This document shows, piece after piece, positions 18,153 to 26,737 of a stretch of DNA of 64,000 nucleotides. The DNA is from an uncultured Pseudodesulfovibrio sp. Its GTDB lineage: Bacteria > Desulfobacterota > Desulfovibrionia > Desulfovibrionales > Desulfovibrionaceae. Positions within the stretch are counted from its first letter, which is position 1, and the number at the start of each line of letters is the position of its first letter. The notes beneath the pieces were generated by a model, which was not told the origin of the DNA, ran no database searches, and was given only the letters and a program-made list of their open reading frames with translations. A program made the translations under genes and the position numbers. The stretch is from contig NZ_OY782498.1 of NCBI RefSeq assembly GCF_963677845.1, positions 2,673,518-2,737,517 on the forward strand, in the 5' to 3' direction.

Positions 18153-19067
18153 TTATTCAAGCGTATTCCACAGAGTCGAAGTAAGAGGACTCAATTTGTT
18201 CTCATGGGCATAGATATCGAGATGGATAAGGCCCAATTGGATAGCATCCAGATTCGGACGGGGCTCACATTCGCGCATATCAATATTCAGCAAATACTTA
18301 CCACATTTATGGCACGCTTCAATGCGTTCATATTGCGTATTATCGACATAAAAAACTTCACGGGTTTCATTGTCATCATTGCCGCAGGACGGACATACGT
18401 TCCGCTTGAAACGCCAGTCATGACCACACAGGGAGCAATGAAGAAACTTCTTGCCACCGCCACCGACCAATTGATCGAGATCAGTGACTTCTTTAGGGGA
18501 AAGGTGAGAAATGGACGGCGAGGAGCCACACACGGGGCAATGCCCATGCTCCCATGTCAGGGAAGAAAGGGACTCACCCAGGGTTTCGACGATAGCACAA
18601 AGGACAGGCGCGGAAACAATCTCTGAAATATACAAGAGCGTGTCAGACGACACGATTTCTGGACATACGGAGGTGTTCTCAAAGTGCTTCCAATCGCCCT
18701 CAATTCGAGCCTGGGCAAGTCCCGAAAGAATATCGGGGTTTACCAGATGGCCCGTCAGAGATTTCTGCGTTTCTTCATCCAGTTCGAGCACTTCGGATAA
18801 TATGGGAAGCAAGACCTTAGCCGAATCGGTCAAAGCCTCGCCCCACTTGGTCATATCAATTCCCGCCAAAACAGGCGCCCCGGCAGCAACTCTTGCAGGA
18901 TCGATGTCAGGTATTTTCACCCCTTTTTTCATCAGATCATCACGCAGTTTAGCAACGGCAAGAAAAATCTGACCGAACCGGTCAGCGAGTTCACCATAGG
19001 CCGGAGTACGTTTACGGATAGACTCAAGGGTCGTTTCAACCGCCTTGCTGGCAGATACATTGCTCAT
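18153..19067 (-). CDS. fdhE: Formate dehydrogenase accessory protein FdhE
   Basis: 304 residues from the ATG at 19067, chosen because GGAG sits six bases before it; a start at 19079 is possible. The C-terminal half carries rubredoxin-like zinc or iron knuckles: CPVCGSSPS, CSLCGHDW, CPSCGND and CHKCGKYLLNID. FdhE is needed for assembly of active formate dehydrogenase before export; E. coli FdhE binds iron and interacts with the catalytic subunit. It lies 84 bases after fdhB and 17 bases before fdhD, in the same transcript. Confidence 0.92.
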   Translation of the reverse strand: MSNVSASKAVETTLESIRKRTPAYGELADRFGQIFLAVAKLRDDLMKKGVKIPDIDPARVAAGAPVLAGIDMTKWGEALTDSAKVLLPILSEVLELDEETQKSLTGHLVNPDILSGLAQARIEGDWKHFENTSVCPEIVSSDTLLYISEIVSAPVLCAIVETLGESLSSLTWEHGHCPVCGSSPSISHLSPKEVTDLDQLVGGGGKKFLHCSLCGHDWRFKRNVCPSCGNDDNETREVFYVDNTQYERIEACHKCGKYLLNIDMRECEPRPNLDAIQLGLIHLDIYAHENKLSPLTSTLWNTLE

Positions 19068-19151
19068 GAAGTGCTCCATGCACCCTACCTGATAGGGGCG
19101 GAATGCTCCGTGCATCGGCATCCCGCCCCATCAAGTGGAGAGGATTAATTG

Positions 19152-19886
19152 TTACGCTTTCATCGCCCTGAAGGGTCTGGCCAATGTTGCGAGGAACTGC
19201 TTCTTGCTCATGGGACCGACTGTTGCTTGAGCAACGGAGAACTCATGATAGTTCTCGGGGTCGTCAATAAGCAGGTAGATAACGTTCACTTCGTCAGGAT
19301 CGGCAAGACGCGCCTTGGGGTATTCCTTTTTCAATGTTGCCAACCGGGCATTCGCGAGCTTGAGCATATCGCTCCGCTCTCCGAACTGCATAGCGCCGGT
19401 GGGACACACCTTGACGCATGCCGGCGGCATTCCGTTATGAATTCTGTCATTACACATGGTACATTTTGCCATGACCCCGGTCTTTTCATTGCGACGCGGA
19501 ATGTTGTACGGACAGGCTTCCTTGATTTCCTCGTACTGTTCCTTGGTGAAGCCCTTGGTCTTATCGGTAAAGATGACCGCTCCGGTCTCCTCATCCTTGA
19601 CGATGGCTTCCTCAATATACATGTCACCCATTTCCTTGCAGGGAGCCAGGTCACAATGGCGGCACTGGTCAGGGAAAAAGTTCCACCGGACCTTACCATC
19701 TTCGAGGTGCTCGTTGAAACGAACAAGTTTATAGTTATTGGCATTCAGATCCTGCGGATTCTGATGGCTGCCCCACTTATACTGCGTGGTCTTGTTGGCA
19801 GGCAGCTCATGCCACTCCTTACAGGCTATTTGACAACCGCGGCACGCTGTGCAGCGGGACGTATCGACTAATATCGTCTTGGGCAT
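19152..19886 (-). CDS. fdhB: Formate dehydrogenase beta subunit, iron-sulfur protein
   Basis: 244 residues, separated from fdhA by 11 bases with AAAGGAG before the ATG. Twelve cysteines group as CTACRGCQIAC, CRHCDLAPC, a single Cys in EACPYN, CTMC and ACVKVC, enough for three [4Fe-4S] clusters, as in periplasmic FdhAB of Desulfovibrio. There is no C-terminal membrane anchor and no signal peptide, which fits co-export with the Tat-bearing alpha subunit. It passes electrons from FdhA, probably to periplasmic cytochrome c3; no cytochrome gene is in the operon. Confidence 0.95.
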   Translation of the reverse strand: MPKTILVDTSRCTACRGCQIACKEWHELPANKTTQYKWGSHQNPQDLNANNYKLVRFNEHLEDGKVRWNFFPDQCRHCDLAPCKEMGDMYIEEAIVKDEETGAVIFTDKTKGFTKEQYEEIKEACPYNIPRRNEKTGVMAKCTMCNDRIHNGMPPACVKVCPTGAMQFGERSDMLKLANARLATLKKEYPKARLADPDEVNVIYLLIDDPENYHEFSVAQATVGPMSKKQFLATLARPFRAMKA

Positions 19887-19897
19887 GGCGTACTCCT

Positions 19898-22800
19898 TTA
19901 GGTTGCCAGCTCGGTGAGCTTGTTGGCCTTGCGAATGTTTACGCAGCAGGCTTTGAATTCGGGAATTGTCGTATTCGGATCACCAACAAACGGTGTCAAC
20001 CTGTTCGTGGAATCACCGGTTCCCGGGGTCGTCCAGCCAAAGCAGAACGGCATGCCTATTTCATGAATAGTCCGTCCATGAATTTTGAGAGGCCGCATGC
20101 GAATCGTGACCATGGCAAAAGCCTCGACACGACCACGAATGGACTCAACAATCACGCCGTCACCATTCTTGATGCCCTTTTCCTGTGCCAGTTCCGGGCT
20201 CATCTCAACGTAGAGCTGCGGCTCGGCTTCAAGCAGGTTCGGAATGTTGCGGGTCTCACCGCCACCACACCAATGTTCGGTCACGCTGTAAGTCGTCAGC
20301 ACGACGGGATACTTAGGGTCTGCCGGAGCAGCCAGTTTATCCATCTCGGAGTCAACGAACTTGTAAACCGGGCTGCTGAGCTGCTTGGAGAACATATTCG
20401 TCTTCACAGGTGTTTCAACCGGTTCGTAGTGTTCGGAGAACGGACCATCCTGACGGCCGGGACCGAATATCTGACCAAACCCATGCTTGGACATGATGAA
20501 CGGATTCTTGCCCTTGCCGGTAGCCATCGGCGGCCAGCCGCCATCAGGCACATCACCGATCCACTTGCCATCTTTCCATTCGATGACAGCTTTGGCCTTG
20601 TTGTAAGGCTTACCGTTGAGATCAACAGAAGCACGGTTGTACAGAATGCGACGGTTAACCGGCCAACACCATGCCCATTTGGGGAACAAACCAATGTTCT
20701 TCTGCATAGCGGTCTGTTCAGTGCTGCGACGTTTGGCCTTGTTGCCATCTTTTTCAGTATAACTGCCTGCGTACAGCCAGTTCAGACTGCTGGTGGAACC
20801 ATCGTCGGCCAGAGCGGTAAAGGTCGGAACCTGCTGGCCCTTCTTGTACTTTGTACCCTTGAATTCGACATCACGAGTAAAGCGCCCATTGATACGTGCA
20901 CACATATCTTCCGGGTCATACTTTTCAGGATAATCGAGCTTGGTCAGGGCTTCAGGCAGCTTACCGCCTTCTTTCCCATAAAGCTTCTGCACACGCTTCA
21001 TGATGCCGCAGAACATGTCCCCGAAAGGCTTGGCTTCGAACGCGGGCTTGGTTGCAGCATAGTGCCAAAGCAGCCAACGACCCGAGTTTGTGACGGAACC
21101 ATCTTTCTCCAACCTGTGAGCGGAAGGCAGCAGGAAGACTTCGGTCTTGACCTTCTTGGGATCAACGCCGGGACGCTTCCAGTTATCCGTGGTCTCGGAA
21201 TGGTGCAACTCGGAAGTCACGAGCCAGTCGAGATTATCCAGTGCTTTTCTGACCTTATTGGTATTAGGCACACTGTTCATGGGGTTCAAACCAATGATGA
21301 TACCGCCACGAATCTTGTTGTGATACATGCGATCAAACAGATACATGTACGAGTAATCTTCACCCTTCTCGATCTTGGGCAGGTACTCGTAACAGAAGCC
21401 GTTTTCCTTGGTGGCGTTGTCGCCATACCAAGCCTTGAGCAGGCTGGCGAAGTACTTGGGCTTGTGCTGCCACCAGTTGGCAGACTGCGGGTCATTGGAT
21501 ACCGGTGTGTTACCCTTGATGTATTCATCATAGGTCTGCCAGCCGTTGTGCGGCATGGCCATATAACCGGGAATGATGTGGTACAGCAGGGTGTGGTCAG
21601 TAGAACCCTGAACATTAGGTTCACCGCGCAGGGCGTTGATACCGCCACCGGCAACACCTATGTTACCGAGCAGAAGCTGAATGATACCTGCGGAACGAAT
21701 GTTCTGCACGCCGACAGTATGCTGGGTCCAACCCAAAGCGTACATGACGGTACCGGCCTTGTCCGGGCGACCGGTTGCAGCAAAGTTCTCATAGACCTTC
21801 ATCAGGTCGTCAGCCGACACGCCTGTGGTCTCTGAAACCGTCTTAACGTCATAACGGGAGTAATGCTTCTTAAGCAGTTGGAATACGCAACGGGGATTCT
21901 TCAAGCTCTTATCGCGCTTGGGAACGCCGTTAGCATCCATCTCGAAGCCCCATTTGGACTTGTCGTAGGAACGGGTCTTCTCATCGTAGCCGGTGAACAG
22001 ACCGTTCTCGAAACCGAAGTCCTTGCCAACGATCAATGACGCGTTGGTGTACTCGGTGATGTATTCATGGAAGTATTTCTTGTTCTCGACAATGTACTTG
22101 ATCATGCCCCCGAGGAAAGCGATATCCGTACCGGACCGCAAGGGAACATGGAAGTCCGATCTGGCGGATGTGCGCGAGAACTTCGGGTCCACATGCATAA
22201 CAGTGGCGCCCTTGTCCTTGGCTTGTAACACCCATTTGAATGAGATCGGATGATGTTCGGCAGCATTACTGCCCATTATAAGGATTGAATCGGCATTCTT
22301 GATGTCGATCCAGTGGTTGGTCATCGCACCGCGTCCGAACGACTCTCCCAGAGCCGCAACAGTTGCGCTGTGTCAGATCCTTGCCTGGTGGTCCATGTGG
22401 ACAACACCCAGGCCGCGCATTGCCTGATGGGCAAGTGCACATTCTTCGTTACCCGCATGGGACGTGCCCAGCAGGAACATGGATTCAAGTCGGTTGACTG
22501 TGTCGCCCTTCTTGTTCTTTAAAATCAAATCCTTGTCGCGAGTGTCCTTGATGCGGCGCGCAATGCGATCCAGCATCCAGTCCCAGCTCTTCTCTTCCCA
22601 TTTGTCGCTGTATGGAGCGCGATATAAGGGCTTTTGCAAACGATGATGGCTGGTGGTCATGCTGAACATGGCCGCGCCCTTGGCACAAAGTGCGCCTTCG
22701 TTGATCGGATAATCCGGATCACCTTCCGCGTTGACGAGCTTGCCGTTTTTGACATGCCCGATAACGTGACAACTCACCGAACAGAACGGACAAACGGTCA

Positions 22801-22939
22801 CAACCTCTTTAGCACCCGAAATTTTTAACGTTCCGGCGTAGGCCTTGACCGGAGTGAGACTCACTCCGAGCTGCCCGAGGGTGAGACACGCCGCGCTGGT
22901 TCCTGCGAGCTTGATAAAGCTTCGGCGGTCGAGTTTCAT
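19898..22939 (-). CDS. fdhA: Formate dehydrogenase alpha subunit, selenocysteine-containing, Tat-exported
   Basis: 1013 residues if the in-frame TGA at 22373-22375 is read as selenocysteine 189. The context is diagnostic: HQARI-Sec-HSATVAALGESFGRGAMTNHW, with family similarity continuing on both sides. Twin-arginine signal DRRSFIKL (Arg5, Arg6), a [4Fe-4S] site with Cys50, Cys53, Cys57 and Cys85 (VCPFCSVSC ... ALCAKG), then molybdopterin-oxidoreductase domains to a C-terminal dinucleotide-binding region. It oxidises formate (or reduces CO2) at a Mo- or W-bis-MGD centre in the periplasm. A GGAGG site precedes the ATG, and a palindromic operator candidate lies about 105 bases upstream. The apparent break is not a pseudogene. 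Confidence 0.96.
22339..22375 (-). promoter_or_regulatory. UGA selenocysteine codon and SECIS hairpin candidate in fdhA
   Basis: TGA at 22375-22373. Downstream on the mRNA, GCGGCUCU (22357-22350) pairs with AGAGUCGU (22346-22339), with two G-U pairs, around a GGG loop at 22349-22347. The loop begins 23 nucleotides after the UGA and starts with G, consistent with bacterial SECIS geometry recognised by SelB. The pairing was drawn by eye, not computed. Confidence 0.75.
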
Positions 22940-23044
22940 ACCTATGGCCTCCTTGATAATTGCCGCGCCCTATGACGCTCGGCAGTGTTATTCTCGAACG
23001 GAGTGTTCAAGTGCAATTACCATAGCATAAAATTCAATTAAATC

Positions 23045-23066
23045 AATATGTTATATTTAACATATT
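23045..23066. promoter_or_regulatory. Palindromic operator candidate upstream of fdhA (ModE-type)
   Basis: Half-sites AATATGTTA (23045-23053) and TAACATATT (23058-23066) are perfect reverse complements around four bases. It lies between the ModE-like gene's stop and the fdhA start. A site with the same half-sites and spacing lies upstream of modA at 60540-60561, which makes a shared regulator likely. Confidence 0.6.
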
Positions 23067-23085
23067 AAAAGGCGCAGGACATTTT

Positions 23086-23505
23086 TTACTCATACTTTTC
23101 AAGGGAAAAAGGAAAACATTCCTGCCCCTTGGAGAGGGCGTAGGATTCGACATCCTGGTACCATTTATCGAACTCCTTCGCGATACCACATCCGAACTGC
23201 GTAAGGTGGTATCCGGCCCGTCTACTCGTGGCCCTCTCAATGAGTTTTCGACCGATCAATTCCTCAGTGGTTTTGATCTTTCCCCAAGCTCCACGATAGG
23301 ACATTCCCAAAGATTCGGCGGCGGCTTTGAGGGACCCACAACGCTCAACCTGACGAAGCAATTGCAAGCGTCCAAGGCCGAACAAAACACCTTCTTTGGT
23401 TTCGACCCACAAATGCATCCGCATAGTTGGACCCAGCGCGGAAGCGAGGGGCGTTCCAACGCCTGTCGCAGCACCAGCGGATTCGATCATTTCGGATTTC
23501 AGCAT
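23086..23505 (-). CDS. ModE-type winged-helix regulator without molybdate-binding domains
   Basis: 139 residues. A LysR/ModE N-terminal HTH is clear at about 46-100: GRLQLLRQVERCGSLKAAAE, SLGMSYRGAWGKIKT and IERATSRRAGYHLTQFG. Full-length ModE (about 260 residues) has C-terminal TOBE domains that bind molybdate or tungstate; here only a short tail follows, so either another protein senses the metal or this is a different kind of regulator. The ATG at 23505 is fixed by GGAGGT five bases upstream, inside the end of the FmdE-MoeA gene. It probably acts on the palindromes at 23045 and 60540; that is inference from position. Confidence 0.82.
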   Translation of the reverse strand: MLKSEMIESAGAATGVGTPLASALGPTMRMHLWVETKEGVLFGLGRLQLLRQVERCGSLKAAAESLGMSYRGAWGKIKTTEELIGRKLIERATSRRAGYHLTQFGCGIAKEFDKWYQDVESYALSKGQECFPFSLEKYE

Positions 23506-23508
23506 AGC

Positions 23509-25173
23509 TTACCTCCCAAAAGGACATTTGGGGAATGTGCATGCAGTACACTCCATACACATTCCGCCGTTGCCCATCCTCGCGAAATCAGCACGAGCAA
23601 TGGGCAAATCAGCCATAAGCCTGGGCAACAATATGTCCAGACTGGTTGTTTTGTGGAAAAGGGCGCAGGCCGGGACACCCAGCACACGGGCGTTCCCAAT
23701 GCTTCCGACCAAAGTCATGGCACCGGGTAAAACCGGCATTCCGTGCACCATCTCTGTCAGTCCGGCAGCCATCAATCCTTGTCGCGTGACATCATCCGGG
23801 TCCACAGACAAACCGGCGGTGGTGATAATCAAATCACATCCGAGCCTTTCCAATCCACGGACCGCGCCAGCTATTTCACTGGCGTCATCTGGTCGAATCA
23901 ATGTCTCTATAATAGAACCACCAAGATTGACGACTTTGGCTTCCAGGACCTCGGCGAACCGATCCTTGATCAATCCCTTAAAAACTTCGTTGCCAGTGAT
24001 GAGTAAACCGACCTTGGTCTTCTTCAACGGGGCGAGGGAAAACAGCGGGGCATCATTAAGAATGGCGAGTGCCCGCCCGAAAATCGATTGTTCGAGAAAA
24101 AGAGGAATAGCTCTGGTGGCAGCGGCCCTTCTGCCCTTACGAACCAGACTATAGCTATGGCGGCTGGCAGCCATAACGCTACCCAATGAGTTGAAAGCCG
24201 TCAGCAATGGTTCGTTGACCACAAGCATACCGTCCTGCTTGGCCAGCAAATTCACACGCCCTTCACGCGGATCACCCTCAGCCACAATACCGTCACCACA
24301 CATTGCTTTGGCGAAGGTTCTCGCGGCATCATCCTCATGAATGAAACCAGCCGGTGCTTCCTGATCCACATACAGATTAAAACGCCCCATCTGCTGCAAC
24401 CGGCAGACGTCCCCAGCAGTGACCACATGACCACGGGAAAATTCAACGCCCTTTGATTCGCCGGGGACGATGCGCGTCATATCGTGCGCGATAGTCTTGC
24501 CAACGCTTTCTTCAAGCGGAGTTGAAGGGATGGCTGTTTCGATGTCTGTGGCAACCGGCAGACTTCTGTCACCAACATACGGAGAATCCCCGGCGCAGGA
24601 ACGACAAATCGCACCATGAAATTCAGGATAAGCATCACCACAAATCGGACAAAGGGCGATGGTACCCTTGCTCCGTTTGGCAACAACGTCCGGCTTGATC
24701 AACACGTTTTCGACCGACAACATCTCTAGACCATGATCACGAATTTCCCGCCGCAATTCCTTGGAATTCTGGTCCTGCTTGGGCTTGGTTTTCATCAACC
24801 AGCACAATGTGTGTGGGAAACATGTCAGCTTGCTCGGGTCAAGTCGTACCCTAACGCCTTCACCAGTGAATTTATCAAATAATGACACTGCATACACGCC
24901 GGTATTCCGAATCCGTAGCCAGCCGTTGCCGATGGTACAGGGTGTCAACAACTGTACGGCATCAGGCAAGCACCAGGAGGTTTCGGAAATGGCATCAAAC
25001 AACACGCCCTCAGGAATATGTCGCTTGGCTTCTTCAACCATATACCCGCCCAGCAATAACCCGGGGGCAGGATAGTTATGAAACCAGGTGGCGAGGTCCA
25101 CAAACCCGTCAAAGGTAAAAGCCTGCCCCTCTGACAGTACAGGAGTTGTTGTCTCGGTCATTTGAGTATGCAT
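23509..25173 (-). CDS. FmdE-MoeA fusion, molybdenum/tungsten cofactor protein of the fdh operon
   Basis: 554 residues from the ATG at 25173 (GGAGA upstream). The N-terminal part (about 12-190) looks FmdE-like (FDGFVDLATWFHNYPAPGLL, GGYMVEEAKRHIP) and ends in a zinc ribbon CPICGDAY...CRSCAG. The remainder is MoeA-like: domain with TPLEESVGKTIAHDM, then a MoCF-binding fold with LLITGNEVFKG, CDLIITTAGLSVDPDD and MPVLPGAMT. MoeA inserts molybdate or tungstate into adenylylated molybdopterin. The last residues form a cysteine tail, CMECTACTFPKC. It is the first gene of the fdh operon, so it probably supplies metal-loaded cofactor to FdhA. Confidence 0.85.
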   Translation of the reverse strand: MHTQMTETTTPVLSEGQAFTFDGFVDLATWFHNYPAPGLLLGGYMVEEAKRHIPEGVLFDAISETSWCLPDAVQLLTPCTIGNGWLRIRNTGVYAVSLFDKFTGEGVRVRLDPSKLTCFPHTLCWLMKTKPKQDQNSKELRREIRDHGLEMLSVENVLIKPDVVAKRSKGTIALCPICGDAYPEFHGAICRSCAGDSPYVGDRSLPVATDIETAIPSTPLEESVGKTIAHDMTRIVPGESKGVEFSRGHVVTAGDVCRLQQMGRFNLYVDQEAPAGFIHEDDAARTFAKAMCGDGIVAEGDPREGRVNLLAKQDGMLVVNEPLLTAFNSLGSVMAASRHSYSLVRKGRRAAATRAIPLFLEQSIFGRALAILNDAPLFSLAPLKKTKVGLLITGNEVFKGLIKDRFAEVLEAKVVNLGGSIIETLIRPDDASEIAGAVRGLERLGCDLIITTAGLSVDPDDVTRQGLMAAGLTEMVHGMPVLPGAMTLVGSIGNARVLGVPACALFHKTTSLDILLPRLMADLPIARADFARMGNGGMCMECTACTFPKCPFGR

Positions 25174-25191
25174 TATTCTCCAATAGATATT

Positions 25192-25213
25192 ATTGTGCTC
25201 ACTTGAGCACAAT
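25192..25213. promoter_or_regulatory. Perfect palindrome upstream of FmdE-MoeA
   Basis: ATTGTGCTCA (25192-25201) and TGAGCACAAT (25204-25213) are exact reverse complements with a two-base centre. It ends only 18 bases before the ATG at 25173 (minus), where a repressor would block transcription. It is not a Rex or Crp/FNR box by spacing. Confidence 0.55.
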
Positions 25214-25626
25214 TACCCCCTAGGGAGAATGCCAGGATAGACACAACACCTATGAACTTACTCAAGGTTTGACACAACAATAAAAATTAATACCAATATT
25301 TCAAGTCTATGCACACATGGCAACAAATCTACCACCAACTCCAGACCTTAGAGGTCATAAAAAGAAACCAATTAATCTCAGATGGTTGTCTTGCCAAAAA
25401 GCAAAATCAAAAAAAAACAAAATACTGGTGTCAAACCGTTGTTAAGTTGTAAAGATCTTCTTTTTTATATTCCTATATTGAGATTTTGCACAAATTATCG
25501 CCCCAAAAGTACACACACGTTGCTCCTCAATATAAAATAGAACTGTCAATTGTTCATTTTGAAATAATAATTGCGAACCTATTATTCTATGACATGCTGA
25601 CAAGAATGACAGACAGGAGAAATAAA
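25214..25626. other. Divergent intergenic region between the fdh operon and the signalling operon
   Basis: About 410 A+T-rich bases. GACACAAC occurs twice, near 25238 and 25270. I see no small gene. Promoters for both operons are expected here but none stands out. Confidence 0.4.
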
Positions 25627-26736
25627 ATGAAACGGAGCATCATATTTGTATGCATACTTCTCTTTGTAGTATTCTTCGGCCCCAATTTTATGGGCTGTTC
25701 ACAGCCCGAATCTTTACAGATTGGAGCCATTTTAATCCTGACAGATCGAAATGGAAACCAACTTTCAGTTGAGAGGGAAATTCTCGACGGCATGCATATG
25801 GCGATAAAGGAAATCAATGAAGACGGGGGCATTGTTGGAACAAGAATCGAACTGATCTACAAAGACTGTCAAGGAGTCCCGGAACTGGCAAAAAAACAAT
25901 TTCGAGAACTTGCAGCACAATCCCCTGCGGCTGTCATCACCATATATACCCATATAACAGAAGCACTCGTTCCCGAGGCTACAGAGTTGGAAACCATTCA
26001 ACTTGCGACCATGGCAACGGGTGAAGGAATTACAGACAACGGGCCATACTCATTCAGATATTGGCCTCAAGCCTCGGATGAGGGCCGTGCCATATTGCCT
26101 TTGGTGGATAAACTCGGAGTTCGCAAACTCGGGCTGATCAATATTGATAACACTTACGGAAATTCCGTTTCAAATGAACTCTCCAGACTACTGGCAACAA
26201 AAGATGTGACAACACAGAAAATAGTCTACAGCGAGATTACCCCTTCGCTCAACAAAAGGCTTGAAGCGCTTACAGACTGTGACGCCATCAGCTTCACCTG
26301 TTTTCCCAAAGACATTGAGCCACTGGCTAAAATCATACGTCAAAAATATCCAAAGATGCCTTTGATCGGCCCCAACAGCATTTCAAGCCCCCATTACCTT
26401 AAAAATCCAGTTTTTGACGGAATTTATGTTGCGGCTCCACTCGTGTACAACCCGGCCTCCCCTTACCTCGGAAACGTCGGAACAAAATTCGAAAAAACAT
26501 ACGGGCTCCCTTTGAGTCAATACTCAGCAATCGGCTATGATATTATTATTTTACTATCTCAAATTATTAGCAAAAACGGAGCTTCAGCAGAAGCCATTAA
26601 AAATACCTTTGAAGCGGGATTTATTTTCCCAGGGCTCTTCGGCGACGTGGTCAACAATAAAGGGTCACACCATATGACGTACCAACTCATCCCGGCCAAA
26701 ATCAAAAATGAACAGCTGATATATCAAAGGCGCTAG
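25627..26736 (+). CDS. LivJ-type (Peripla_BP_6) substrate-binding lipoprotein
   Basis: 369 residues from the ATG at 25627, with ACAGGAGA just upstream. The signal ends in FMGC, giving a lipidated Cys24. The mature protein matches the type I periplasmic-binding fold for amino acids and amides: IGAILILTDRNGNQLSVERE, DGMHMAIKEINEDGGIVGTRIELIYKDCQG, YTHITEALVPEATE, LGLINIDNTYGNSV and SAIGYDIIILL. No permease or ATPase is nearby; the next gene, starting two bases later, is a histidine kinase. It is therefore more likely a ligand-sensing partner than a transporter component. The ligand is unknown. Confidence 0.85.
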   Translation: MKRSIIFVCILLFVVFFGPNFMGCSQPESLQIGAILILTDRNGNQLSVEREILDGMHMAIKEINEDGGIVGTRIELIYKDCQGVPELAKKQFRELAAQSPAAVITIYTHITEALVPEATELETIQLATMATGEGITDNGPYSFRYWPQASDEGRAILPLVDKLGVRKLGLINIDNTYGNSVSNELSRLLATKDVTTQKIVYSEITPSLNKRLEALTDCDAISFTCFPKDIEPLAKIIRQKYPKMPLIGPNSISSPHYLKNPVFDGIYVAAPLVYNPASPYLGNVGTKFEKTYGLPLSQYSAIGYDIIILLSQIISKNGASAEAIKNTFEAGFIFPGLFGDVVNNKGSHHMTYQLIPAKIKNEQLIYQRR

Positions 26737-26737
26737 T

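Noticed and set aside
20063-21835. 590-residue open frame on the plus strand
   Set aside because: It is antisense to fdhA, an artefact of codon bias; no recognisable protein motifs, whereas the minus-strand frame is a clear formate dehydrogenase.
22325-22375. Apparent nonsense mutation splitting fdhA into a pseudogene
   Set aside because: The TGA is at the invariant selenocysteine position with conserved flanks and a SECIS-like hairpin; the frame is otherwise intact.
25192-25213. Rex or Crp/FNR operator
   Set aside because: TTGTG and CACAA are separated by ten bases, not the eight of Rex, and the inner bases do not fit TGTGA-N6-TCACA.
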